Below are positions 16,965 to 25,407 of a DNA stretch of 54,000 nucleotides, in pieces. The position numbers were made by a program, and so were the translations under genes. Below the pieces are notes generated by a model. It was not told where the DNA came from. It saw only the letters and a program-made list of their open reading frames with translations, and made no database searches. Source of the stretch: JAGQRJ01 sp041402045 (GTDB lineage: Bacteria > Planctomycetota > J058); contig JAWKSZ010000058.1 in NCBI GenBank assembly GCA_041402045.1, forward strand, positions 1 to 54,000, read 5' to 3'. Within the stretch, counting starts at the first letter, position 1. Each line of letters begins with the position of its first letter.

Positions 16965-18149
16965 CTACTCGCCGCGCTCGCGGGTCAGCCAGGCCCGACC
17001 GGGCTCCGACTCCAGGAAGGGCTGCATTCCGGGGAGCCCGCTGAAGTCGAAGGTGTAGCCGTAGTCGTCCTCGAGCTGCTCGAGGTAGCTCGCGGCGAGC
17101 TCGTACTCCTCGGCGTTCACGTAGAGGTCCAGGATCCCCAGCCGGATCGCCTCCAGCGGCTCCGCGGCCAGGGCAGCGAAGGCCGCCTCCAGCGCCCGCT
17201 CGTGCTCGCCGGCTCGGCTGTAGCCCAGGGCGTGCAGGTAGTCGAGGTAGGCGTCCTCGCCCACGGCCTGACCCAAGGTCTCCAGGGACTGGTGGAACCC
17301 GGCCCAGTCCTGCTCCAGGAGGTAGTGGTCGAGCAACACGAGCTGGGCCCGGGGGTCCGTGGAGAGCACGCGCTTGATCTCGCTCAGCACCTGGCGGTAC
17401 TCCTCCTCGTGGGCGGGCGGCTCGGTGAGGGGCTCGTAGCGCGCGACCGCCACCCGCAGCCGCAGGAGCAGCACGGACTTCGTCTGGCGCTCCGCGGCGG
17501 GGAGCGCCTCCAGGGTCGCCCACGCGCCGTCGAGGTCGCCGCCCTGGAGCTGGGCGATCACCCGGTTCAGCGTCTCGAGGGTCTTGCCTGCGTCGGAGGT
17601 CCCGCCCACGAGCCGCGCCAACGGGGTGCGCGACGCCTCCGCCAGGCTCGGCGCCACCAGACGCCGCGCGGTGCGCGAGAGGAACTCGCCGTTGGCGTAG
17701 GAGTAGACGTCGATCAGCCGCGGTTCGGCGGCGTTCCCGTCGTCGACCAGGCACTCCACGTAGACCAGGGACTGGTCGGGCAGGAGCGCGCGCAGGAGGA
17801 GCAGCGCGCCCTGGTCCGGGTCCTCGCGCACCGCGCGGAAGTCGACGGTGGCGCCGACGAGCTCGCGCACCGGGAACCCCCCGGAGCTCTGCAGGCTCGA
17901 GACGTAGCCCTGCTTGGCGTCACGGTTGACCTGGGCGCTGATGGTCAAGCCCTCCACCACCCGGTCCCAGAGGCCGTCCAGGTCCCACGGCTTGGCGGCG
18001 GCGGCGAGGTCCGACGTCGTGAGCGCGGTCGCCACCGAGGTCCCCAGCGCCTCGAGGCGCGCGCGGCCCTCTCGGTCAGGGCTGACCGTGCGCTTCGCCG
18101 GGCGGCGTCGGGCGGCGGCGCGCCGCTGCCGCCGGGGCAGCCGCAGCAC
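16965..18149 (-). CDS. TPR-type helical repeat protein, probable lipoprotein (N-terminus uncertain)
   Basis: A 394-aa frame starting at GTG 18149; no named family recognised. Residues about 35-190 form an alpha/beta segment (DGLWDRVVEGLTISAQVN and LVYVECLVDDGN) and the rest is TPR-like helices (YLDYLHALGYSRAGEHERAL, RLGILDLYVNAEEYELAASY). The first 30 residues are Arg-rich and unlikely. Another reading frame over the same bases encodes LLVLIALCCGC, a textbook lipoprotein signal, and continues open to a GCGCGCGC run near 18060, where a 1-2 base slip would join it to the main frame. A lipoprotein with a frameshift or sequence error is therefore likely. It starts 7 bp after the FG-GAP gene. Confidence 0.65.
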   Translation of the reverse strand: MLRLPRRQRRAAARRRPAKRTVSPDREGRARLEALGTSVATALTTSDLAAAAKPWDLDGLWDRVVEGLTISAQVNRDAKQGYVSSLQSSGGFPVRELVGATVDFRAVREDPDQGALLLLRALLPDQSLVYVECLVDDGNAAEPRLIDVYSYANGEFLSRTARRLVAPSLAEASRTPLARLVGGTSDAGKTLETLNRVIAQLQGGDLDGAWATLEALPAAERQTKSVLLLRLRVAVARYEPLTEPPAHEEEYRQVLSEIKRVLSTDPRAQLVLLDHYLLEQDWAGFHQSLETLGQAVGEDAYLDYLHALGYSRAGEHERALEAAFAALAAEPLEAIRLGILDLYVNAEEYELAASYLEQLEDDYGYTFDFSGLPGMQPFLESEPGRAWLTRERGE

Positions 18150-18156
18150 AGCGCGA

Positions 18157-20796
18157 TCAGGACCAGGAGGCGAGGCGAGGTATGGAGCTTCCTTGCAGGC
18201 GGTGTAGCGCAGGCGGCCGCTCAGCGCCCGGGGGCAGGCCCGCGGGCTCGCGGACCACGTGGCGGCCAGGGCCCAGGCGCTCGCGGCTCACCGCGCCTTG
18301 GGGCCAGCGCACCTCGAGCTCGAACGGGCCGGGGTCGAGGCCGACCCCCAGGTGCAGGAGCGGCTCGCTCTGGCAGGTCGTGCCAGAGCCCAAGGTGATC
18401 TGGCGAACCAGGCGGCGACCGTCGGGGAAGGTCAGGGTGCAGGTGGCGTAGGCGCCCCAGGTGTCGGAGCGCCGGCCCACGAGCCGCACGCGCACGCTGC
18501 GGTTGCCGCGCCCGTCCCCCTGGTTCAACCACAGCTGGACTCCACCCTGGGCCGAGACGACGGCGTCGAGGTCGCCGTCGAGGTCCACGTCGGCGGTGGC
18601 CGCGCCCCAGCCGTTCCACACCCGCGTGCTCGTGGCCCAGGTCACGTCCTCGAACCACAGCCGCCCGTCCTCGACCAGGCGGTTGCGGTAGGTCGTGCTC
18701 GGGCGCCCGCCGTAGGTGGCGGTGAGGGTCAGGTCCAGGTCGCCGTCGTCGTCCATGTCCCAGAGCAGGGGGTGGCTGTGGGTCTCCTCGAACCACAGCC
18801 CCGCCTCCTGGCGCACCTCGCGGAAGGTCCCGTCCGGGTTCTGCAGGTAGACGAAGGTCGGGTCGGAGAAGTCCATGAACCGGGGGTGCGCCAGGTTCGC
18901 GACTACGAGGTCCAGGCGGCCGTCGCCGTCGAGGTCGCCCCAGGCGCTGCCGATCGTGTGCCCGTAGGCCCCGCGCTGGCGCCGGCCCGCGACGCCCAGG
19001 GCCCGGCCCCGCTCGCGCAGCGCGCCGCCCTCGTTCACGAACAGCAGGTCGGGGTCGAGGCGGTAGTTGCTCACGAACACGTCCAGGTCGCCGTCCTGGT
19101 CCACGTCGATCGGGCTCACCCCGCGTCCGCAGTGCAGCGGGGTCTGCTGGATCAGGGCGTGGGCCGCGCGCAAGCGCCCTCGCCCGTCCGAGAGCCACAG
19201 GCGGTCGGGGGTCCCGGTGTCTATGTGCTGCTCGTCGAGCTGGTAGTTGGCCACGTAGAGGTCGGGGAAGCCGTCGCCGTTCACGTCGCCCCAGGCCGCC
19301 CCTTCGCTGGGGTGCCCGTCGTTCAGCCCCTCGGCGACCTCGGCGGTCACGTCCACGAAGCGCACGCCCCGCGGGTCGCTGCGGTTCTCGAGCAGGCGAT
19401 CGGGGCCGCCGCCGGCGAGGAACAGGTCCAGGTCCCCGTCCCGGTCGTAGTCGGCGAACACGCCGCCGCGCACGCCGCCCTTGACCGAGAACCCCGGCGC
19501 GCGAGAGAAGCGGCCGCGCCCGTCGTTCAGCAGGAGCGCCGCGCCCAGGAGCAGGTCCGGATCGCCGTCCCGGTCCACGTCGGCGAAGGCCACGCGCCGG
19601 CCGCCGCGGACCTCGAGCCGGTCCGAGGCGTCGACGAAGCGCGGGAGGTCGCGCTGACCGAGGACCTCCTCGGCCAGCGCGCGCCGGCGCTCGGGCCAGG
19701 GCAGCGCCGCGGCAGGGTGCTCGAGGGCGGTCAACGGTCCGGTCAGCGCCTGCTCGGGCGCGCCGTCCTCGGCGCGGGCGGCCACCCGCCGCACCCGCGC
19801 GGCGAGGAGCGCCTCACGCGCGACGCGTCGTGCGGCGTGGGCCTCCGGGTCCAGCGCCTTCAGCCGCGCCGCCTGAGCGTCGGCCACCACGTCGTAGAGC
19901 TGCGCCGCCCACTTGCCCTCCCACAGGGGGTGCTCGCGGTCGAGGTCCTGGACCGAGCGGGCCACCGAGCTGTCGAGGGCGGCCAGGTCTCCGAGTCGGG
20001 CCCAGCGCCGCGCGGCCTCGAGGCGCCGCGCGTAGTCCCCCGGGGCGTCGGCGATCGCGGCCTCCAGGGCGGCCGCCGCCGCCGCGTGGCGCCCGAGCCG
20101 GGTCAAGGCCTCGGCCTCCAGGCGCGCGAGCCCGGGCTCGCGCTCGCCGCCTGCGCGGGCGCGCTCCGCCGCCGCGGCCAGGGCGGCGTCGTCTCGCGGG
20201 GTCGCCCGGGCGAGGGCCAGCGCGCGCACCGCTTGGGCCAAGGGGGTCGGCGCCGCGCTCAGCTCCGCCGCGATCTTGGCCAGCCGGCCCGGGGACGCGG
20301 TCGGCACCTCCCCGCGCAGCTCGAGGGCCAGGAGCTCGGGGTCGTGGGGCTCCTGGACGCGGCCCCGGGCCGCGATCGCGCGGAGCTGAGTCTGGAACTC
20401 AGCGCGCTCCGGCTGACCCCGCAGCGCGCGCAGCTCGACCCGCGCCGCCTCGCGGTGCCGGCCCAGGGCGTCGAGGGCGACCGCCAGGGTGTCGAGATAC
20501 TCGGGCGTCGGGTCCACGGCGACCGCGCGCTCGGCCAGGCTCAGCGCAGCGTCGGGGTCGCGCAGCGCCGGGTCCTTGGCGGTCACCCGCAGCCAGGCGA
20601 GGTTGTTCAGCGCCTGGGGGTTCTCCGGCCAGCGCTCGAGGGCGCGGCGGTAGCCCGCGATCGCCTCGGGGTAGCGCTCCGCCTGGTGGTGCTCCCAGGC
20701 CGCCCGCTGGGCCGCCTTGCTCTCCGCGACGGCGGCGTCGCTCTGGGCGAGCGCGGGGGCGGCGAACAGGAACACGAGGCAGGCGGCGCGGGTCAT
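18157..20796 (-). CDS. Secreted TPR / FG-GAP repeat / UnbV (CRTAC-type) protein
   Basis: An 879-aa exported protein with signal peptide MTRAACLVFLFAAPALAQS. TPR-like helices fill residues about 25-120 (e.g. YPEAIAGYRRALERWPENPQ), followed by a helical linker. From about 410 to 760 there are repeated FG-GAP/VCBS blades with Ca-binding Asp loops (DVDRDGDPDLLLG, DYDRDGDLDLFLAGG, DLDGDGRLDLVVANL). The C-terminus (about 775-850) matches the ASPIC/UnbV module ending in LGVGLDPGPFELEVRWPQG. Such proteins form surface beta-propellers for adhesion or glycan binding; the specific role is unknown. The last about 20 residues (after HVVREP) look non-conserved. Confidence 0.88.
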   Translation of the reverse strand: MTRAACLVFLFAAPALAQSDAAVAESKAAQRAAWEHHQAERYPEAIAGYRRALERWPENPQALNNLAWLRVTAKDPALRDPDAALSLAERAVAVDPTPEYLDTLAVALDALGRHREAARVELRALRGQPERAEFQTQLRAIAARGRVQEPHDPELLALELRGEVPTASPGRLAKIAAELSAAPTPLAQAVRALALARATPRDDAALAAAAERARAGGEREPGLARLEAEALTRLGRHAAAAAALEAAIADAPGDYARRLEAARRWARLGDLAALDSSVARSVQDLDREHPLWEGKWAAQLYDVVADAQAARLKALDPEAHAARRVAREALLAARVRRVAARAEDGAPEQALTGPLTALEHPAAALPWPERRRALAEEVLGQRDLPRFVDASDRLEVRGGRRVAFADVDRDGDPDLLLGAALLLNDGRGRFSRAPGFSVKGGVRGGVFADYDRDGDLDLFLAGGGPDRLLENRSDPRGVRFVDVTAEVAEGLNDGHPSEGAAWGDVNGDGFPDLYVANYQLDEQHIDTGTPDRLWLSDGRGRLRAAHALIQQTPLHCGRGVSPIDVDQDGDLDVFVSNYRLDPDLLFVNEGGALRERGRALGVAGRRQRGAYGHTIGSAWGDLDGDGRLDLVVANLAHPRFMDFSDPTFVYLQNPDGTFREVRQEAGLWFEETHSHPLLWDMDDDGDLDLTLTATYGGRPSTTYRNRLVEDGRLWFEDVTWATSTRVWNGWGAATADVDLDGDLDAVVSAQGGVQLWLNQGDGRGNRSVRVRLVGRRSDTWGAYATCTLTFPDGRRLVRQITLGSGTTCQSEPLLHLGVGLDPGPFELEVRWPQGAVSRERLGPGRHVVREPAGLPPGAERPPALHRLQGSSIPRLASWS

Positions 20797-21245
20797 GGGG
20801 GGAGGATACCGAGCTCCGCTCGTGGGTGAGCGCTGAGGCGCGCCGAGGTGAACCACCGAGCTCCGCTGCTCAGACCCCGCGCCGGCGGGGGTGAGGAAGA
20901 AACACCGAAGGCACCGAGCTCCGCCCCCGCGCAACCGCGGCGCACGGCCCGAGAGAGAACACGGAAGACACGGAAGACACGGAAGGGTCGTGGGATCTTT
21001 GCCACGGCGCTGACGCGCCGAACACGGAAGCTCCGCCGGGGCCATGGCGCCCTCACGAGCCATTCCTTGACTGGCTGGAGGCATGACCTGGGCGGAGCTT
21101 CGTGCAGCTCGCCGCGCAGCCCCGACGTTCGCCCAGGGGCGGAGCTCGGTGGCTTCTTCGAGGGGGAGCGCCGGCAGCGAGGGAGCGGAGCTCGGTGGCT
21201 CACTCCTTCTTCCTGACCCGAGCAGCGGTCGCGCGAGGGCGGAGC
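20797..21245. repeat. Non-coding region with GAGCTC-centred and CACGGAAG repeats
   Basis: A 449-bp gap with no convincing gene. The word CACCGAGCTCCGC (or one base shorter) occurs at 20808, 20854 and 20912; its reverse complement GCGGAGCTCGGTG occurs at 21139 and 21185, with degenerate copies near 21089 and 21238. The two orientations face each other across the gap. Between them is a perfect triple tandem of ACACGGAAG at 20959-20985 and another AACACGGAAG at 21021. These resemble dispersed repeats described in planctomycete genomes; their function is unknown. Confidence 0.7.
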
Positions 21246-21944
21246 TCAGTCGAGGGCCACGGGCCGATAGCCCCCGCCGTCGTCGAAGCGCAGGGAGTCG
21301 GTGGCGAAGGCGAAGGAGAAGCGCTCCACCAGCTCCAACCCCGCGTCGGCGGTGAACCAGCCGCGGCCCGCGCCGGCGGCGCCGTAGGGGAAGGGCGTCG
21401 TGGGGCGCAGCGCGCGGCGGGTTCCGTCGGGGCCGCCCTGGAGCTCGAGCTCGGCGCGGGCGTCCTCCCGGGGGCCGTGGAGCAGGAAGCCGAAGGCCTG
21501 GTCGCCGTTCCGCTTGAGCGGCGGGCTGTCCTCGACGACGCCGGGGCCGAGGCGGAAGCGCTTCTCGCACACGATCCGCGCGGCCTCGCGGCAGCGGCAG
21601 GGGCGGCCCTCGGCGTCGAGGATCCGCTGGGTGCGCAGGAGCTTGGTGAGCGCGCTGAGGGTCCACCCGTCCTGGGCCATGTCGAAGGCGTGGGCGTCGC
21701 GCATGTCGCGGGAGACGTCCGGGTCCTCGGCCAGGGCGTCTCGGGCGCCGAGGTCGAAGTACTCGCCGTAGACCGCGCGGAACTCGACCAGGGGGTGCTC
21801 GCCGCAGAGGTAGCGGACCCGGGTCGTGACCTCCTGCACCAGGACCGTGTGCGGCGGCGCGCGGAAGCCGTAGAGCGTGCGGTAGCCGTTGCGGGCGCGC
21901 GGGTCGAGGTCCCGCTCCAGGAGCTCGGCGACCAGCTCGCTCAG
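21246..21944 (-). CDS. Hypothetical protein, last gene of the T6SS cargo operon
   Basis: About 232 aa, family not recognised. The open frame extends far upstream through the preceding gene, but no ATG, GTG or TTG lies near the junction. A CTG at 21944 overlapping the previous stop (CTGA, mimicking the ATGA couplings of this operon) is the best start. Sequence features are NGYRTLYGFRAPPHTVLVQE, a Cys pair in RPCRCREAARIVCEK that could bind metal, and a beta-rich C-terminus (AFGFLLHGPREDARAELEL). The position suggests a T6SS accessory, immunity or adaptor protein; that is inference from context only. Confidence 0.55.
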   Translation of the reverse strand: MSELVAELLERDLDPRARNGYRTLYGFRAPPHTVLVQEVTTRVRYLCGEHPLVEFRAVYGEYFDLGARDALAEDPDVSRDMRDAHAFDMAQDGWTLSALTKLLRTQRILDAEGRPCRCREAARIVCEKRFRLGPGVVEDSPPLKRNGDQAFGFLLHGPREDARAELELQGGPDGTRRALRPTTPFPYGAAGAGRGWFTADAGLELVERFSFAFATDSLRFDDGGGYRPVALD

Positions 21945-22693
21945 GCGTCGTCGCCCGCGCGCTGCTGCCCGGCGAGCACGCGCTCGGCGGCGGCGCGCGC
22001 GACCTCGGAGCTCAGCAGGGCCACGAGCTGAGCCACCGGGGTTCCGACCGAGAACCCGGCGAGGGTCGCCGGGATCTCCTGGGCCGCGACGGGCTGGGCT
22101 GGGAGCGCACGGCTCCTCATGACCCCGGCCAGGACCAGGCGCCGTCCGCCCTGGGCGTCGGCCTCCAGGAGCAGCGGCGTGCCCTCGTTGAGCGGGAGGC
22201 AGGGCACCGTGTGGTAGATCCGCCCGCGCGCCTCGTCGACCCCGCACACCCCGCCCGGAAGCAGGATCGGGGCGGCGCTGCGCGGGTCGAAGCCCTCGAT
22301 CCCGTAGGGGAAGCTCACGGCGTGCAGGCGGCGGGTGGGGACCAGGCTGCCCTGGGGTGCGAGCTGGTTCAGGGGCAAGGCCTTGAGCCCCCACTCGGGC
22401 TGGAGCGGGAACACGCAGGCGGCGAGGGCGTGCTCGGCGGCGGTGATCCAGCCCAGGCCCGCCTCCCGCAGGACCTCCCCGATCCCGAACAGGGCGCCGC
22501 CCTGCTCCCGCGCGACCCAGGCGCTCAGCGGCTGCTCCCCCGCGCGCTCGAGGACGTGGGCGCTGGTCACGAGCCACAGCATGCGCCCGTCGGAGACCAC
22601 GAACCCGCAGCCCTTGGGGACCCAGTGCTCGTCCTCCTGGACCCCCAGGCACACGGTGGTGCGGGCGAGGTCCTCGAGCCCGGTCTCGGTCAC
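21941..22693 (-). CDS. Trypsin-fold (S1-like) protein, probably catalytically inactive
   Basis: A 250-aa protein starting at GTG 22693, 1 bp after the DUF3540 stop. The N-terminal half looks like a chymotrypsin-fold domain: GCGFVVSDGRMLWLVTSAHV holds the His of the triad. The usual catalytic-Asp segment (H-D-L-A-V) reads EHALAACVF, with Ala in place of Asp. Where G-x-S-G-x-P is expected, the sequence is LPLNEGTPLLL, so the Ser nucleophile is missing. A pseudoprotease used for binding is the simplest reading. It lies in a T6SS cargo operon that also encodes an S41 protease fusion. Family assignment is by motif and needs structural confirmation. Confidence 0.6.
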   Translation of the reverse strand: MTETGLEDLARTTVCLGVQEDEHWVPKGCGFVVSDGRMLWLVTSAHVLERAGEQPLSAWVAREQGGALFGIGEVLREAGLGWITAAEHALAACVFPLQPEWGLKALPLNQLAPQGSLVPTRRLHAVSFPYGIEGFDPRSAAPILLPGGVCGVDEARGRIYHTVPCLPLNEGTPLLLEADAQGGRRLVLAGVMRSRALPAQPVAAQEIPATLAGFSVGTPVAQLVALLSSEVARAAAERVLAGQQRAGDDA

Positions 22694-22694
22694 C

Positions 22695-23266
22695 TCAGTG
22701 CCCCAGCTGGACCGAGCCGCCGTCGATCTTGTTGACCTTGGCCGCCAGGCTGATCTTGGTGTCCGCCCGGGAGTAGTCCTCCCGTCGACACCGTGCGCGC
22801 GTTGCCGGCGCGTTGGGTCAAGAGCCCGCACCCAGCGGTAGGCGGTGTCGGTCTTCTCGGTCAGCGACCTGGCGAAGGTCTTGCCTCGGCGCGGAAGCTG
22901 AGTTCGGCCCGTGCACGGCCATCACCGCGCGGTCCCTGACCAGGGTCAGGGTCCCGCCCACGGCGCGCAGCTCGACGTCGCCCTGCAGCGCGAGCTCGGT
23001 CTTGCCGGCCGGCGAGGACCCTGATCGCGAAGAACGCCCCTGCCGGCCGATCACCAGCAGCCGTCCCCCGCGGCGGGTGGTAGGGGCTGCTGAACGCGAA
23101 GCGCGCGGGACCAGCGCGCCGTCGCCGAGCAGGACCTCGGCTCGCTCGCGCTCGCAGCTCGTGACCGGGCGGGGCCCAGGTAGCTCGCGGGCAGCGGCAG
23201 ACCCGCGGCGGAGGGCGGCGCCTGGGCGGGCGCCTGGGGCCGGGCGTGGGTCTCGAGCTGGCTCAT
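22695..23266 (-). pseudogene. DUF3540-like T6SS-associated protein, disrupted by at least eight indels
   Basis: The ATG at 23266 overlaps the upstream pentapeptide gene (ATGA). Reading across frames recovers a continuous protein of DUF3540 type: ASYLGPAR, then VTSCERERAEVLLGDGALVP, ARFAFSSPYHP, LLVIGRQG, KTELALQGDVELRAVGGTLT, LTEKTDTAYRWVRAL and a C-terminal ADTKISLAAKVNKIDGGSVQ ending LGH. Frame changes fall near 23170, 23110, 23060, 23035, 23005, 22915, 22890 and between 22850 and 22770, most fixed by adding one base in a G/C run. DUF3540 proteins accompany VgrG, DUF2169 and PAAR genes. Conservation on both sides of every break suggests sequence error rather than old decay. Confidence 0.7.
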
Positions 23267-25407
23267 GGGGTCGCTCCTGGGGGGGGTGGGATCTCGGCGG
23301 GGGCCGGCGGCGGGGTGTAGGTCTCCCCTTGCAGCCGCTTGGCGTGGGTCTGGAAGGCGCCCTTGGTGCGCGCGCCGCCCCAGCGCGCGCCGCCGTGCTC
23401 GACGCCGTGCAGGCTGGCGAAGCTGAGGTCGGCGCCGCGGAGGTCGGCGAGCTGGAGGGTCGCGTAGTCGAGCTGGGCGAAGGCCAGGTTCGCCTGGGCG
23501 AACACGGCCTGGGTCGCGTCGGCCTTGGCCCAGGCCGACTCCTGGAGGCTCGCCCCGGAGAAGTCCGCCTCGCGGGCGTTGGCCTCGGCGAACAGGGTCT
23601 GCCGCAGGGTGGCCCCCGCGAAGTTGGCGCCCTTGACGTCGGCCTGGAAGAAGTTCGCCCCGGCGGCGAACACGCCGCCGAGCTGGGCGCCCTGGAGGTT
23701 GGCCTGCACGAACAGCGTCTTGTCCAGGCGCGAGCCCGCGAAGCTGGCCCCCTGGAGGTTGGCCTGCATGAAGTTCGACATGGAGAAGTCGCAGCCGCCC
23801 AGGTCCTGCCCGGAGAGGTCCCCCCCGGTGAACTGACAGCGGGTCATGCTCTGGCCGCGGAAGGTGAGCTGGGCGTAGTCGACGTCGCCGAAGTCGCAGT
23901 GGAAGCGCGTCTCGTCCCAGCGCACCTGGGCCAGGTTCGCCCGGTCGAGGCGCGTCCCCATGAGCAGCGCGCGGCTCATGTCCGCGCCCTCGAGGTCGGC
24001 CTCCGAGAGGTCGACCATGGTCAGGTCGCTGTCCGCGAAGGTCGCCCCGCGCACGTCGGCGCCCGGGAAGCGGAGCAGGGTCAGGTCCTGCCGCGAGAGG
24101 TCGACCCCCGGGAGCTTGGCCCCGGCGAACCCGGCGTATTTGACGTTCGCGCCGACCAGGGTCGCGCCCTCGAGGTCGGCCTCGTCGAGGACCGCCGACT
24201 CGAGGCAGGCGTCGCGCAGGTTCGCGCCGCGCAGGTCGCAGCCCTTGAGCGAGGCCAGCTTCAGGTTCGCGCCCTGGAGGTTCACGCCCGCGAGCTGCAC
24301 CCCCGAGAGGTCCACGGTGGAGAGGTCGCGCCCCGAGAGGTCGGTCCAGGTGTGCTGGGCGTGGGCCAGGCACACATGCTCCAGCCGCGCCGGGAGCTGG
24401 GCCTGGCGCAGGTCTGGGCGCGCGAGGTTGGTGTAGCTCAGCTCGACCTGGCGCAGGTCGGCGCCCTGGAGGTTCGCCTCCTGGCCAATGCACTCGAAGA
24501 CCTTGCCGCTCCAGCGCGCGCCGGAGAGGTCGGCGCGGTTGAACAGCGCGTGCTCCAGCTCCAGGCGCCCGTGGGTCCCGCCGAGCTGGGCGTCGTCGAG
24601 CACGCTGTCCTCGAAGCGCACCCCCTCGAGGTCCAGCTCGCGCAGGTCCGCGGCGTTGAACAGACACTTCTGGATCGGCTCACGGGTAAACGTCGCGCCG
24701 CGCAGGTCCGCGTTGCTGAACGCGCACTCGAACAGCACGGCCCCGTTCAGGGTCGCCCCGGGGAAGCGGGAGCCCACGAACATGGCCTTCGTCGCGCGCA
24801 CGTGGTCCAGGCAGGCCCCGCTGAAGTCGCAGTCGCCGAAGGCCGACTCGCGCACCTCGACCCCGCGCAGGGTCGCGCCCGCGAAGGTCGAGCCCTTGCA
24901 CAGGCAGCTCGTGAGCTGCGCCCCCGTGAGGTCGGCGCGGCTGAAGTCGGTCTCGATCAGCACCGACTCGCGCAGGTCCGCCTCGGCGAGCTGGGTGTCG
25001 CTGAGGTCGCTCTGGGCGAGGACCGCGCCGGTCAGGGTCGCGCGGCCCAGGCGCGCGCCCTGGAGCTTGCCCCGCGGCCACTTCGTCGCGCTCAGGTCGG
25101 CGCCCTCGAGGTTGGCGCCCGGGGCCCGGGTCTCGAGCAGGGTCGCCTCCCCCAGGTCGGCTCCGGCCAGGTCGGCTCCGGAGAGGTCGCAGTCCCGGAG
25201 CAGGGCGCCGTGCAGGTTCGCCCCGCGCAGCCCGACCCCCTGCAGCTTGACCGAGATCAACTGCGCCCGGGCCAGGTCGACCCCGGAGAGGTCCAGGCCC
25301 TGGAGGTCGGCCTCGATCAGCGTCGCCCCCGCGCAGCTCTGGCCCGCGCGGGCGCGCTGGGCGAGGCCGTCGCGGTCGAGGAGGCCCGCGTCGCCGGGCT
25401 CGGTCAT
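23263..25407 (-). CDS. Pentapeptide-repeat protein of the T6SS cargo operon
   Basis: A 714-aa protein made almost entirely of pentapeptide repeats A(D/N)LXX from residue about 25 to 670, e.g. ANLHGALLRDCDLSGADLAG and ADLRGADLSFASLHGVEHGG; this predicts a right-handed quadrilateral beta-helix over 150 Å long. The Pro-rich C-terminus (TPPPAPAEIPPPPG) is disordered. It starts at ATG 25407 overlapping the stop of the DUF2169 gene and its own stop overlaps the DUF3540 start. In T6SS loci such proteins accompany DUF2169 and VgrG; a scaffold, adaptor or spike-associated role is inferred. No enzymatic domain seen. Confidence 0.88.
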   Translation of the reverse strand: MTEPGDAGLLDRDGLAQRARAGQSCAGATLIEADLQGLDLSGVDLARAQLISVKLQGVGLRGANLHGALLRDCDLSGADLAGADLGEATLLETRAPGANLEGADLSATKWPRGKLQGARLGRATLTGAVLAQSDLSDTQLAEADLRESVLIETDFSRADLTGAQLTSCLCKGSTFAGATLRGVEVRESAFGDCDFSGACLDHVRATKAMFVGSRFPGATLNGAVLFECAFSNADLRGATFTREPIQKCLFNAADLRELDLEGVRFEDSVLDDAQLGGTHGRLELEHALFNRADLSGARWSGKVFECIGQEANLQGADLRQVELSYTNLARPDLRQAQLPARLEHVCLAHAQHTWTDLSGRDLSTVDLSGVQLAGVNLQGANLKLASLKGCDLRGANLRDACLESAVLDEADLEGATLVGANVKYAGFAGAKLPGVDLSRQDLTLLRFPGADVRGATFADSDLTMVDLSEADLEGADMSRALLMGTRLDRANLAQVRWDETRFHCDFGDVDYAQLTFRGQSMTRCQFTGGDLSGQDLGGCDFSMSNFMQANLQGASFAGSRLDKTLFVQANLQGAQLGGVFAAGANFFQADVKGANFAGATLRQTLFAEANAREADFSGASLQESAWAKADATQAVFAQANLAFAQLDYATLQLADLRGADLSFASLHGVEHGGARWGGARTKGAFQTHAKRLQGETYTPPPAPAEIPPPPGATP

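Noticed and set aside
20797..21245. CRISPR array
   Set aside because: Repeats are short (9-13 bp), unevenly spaced and in both orientations, and no cas gene is nearby.
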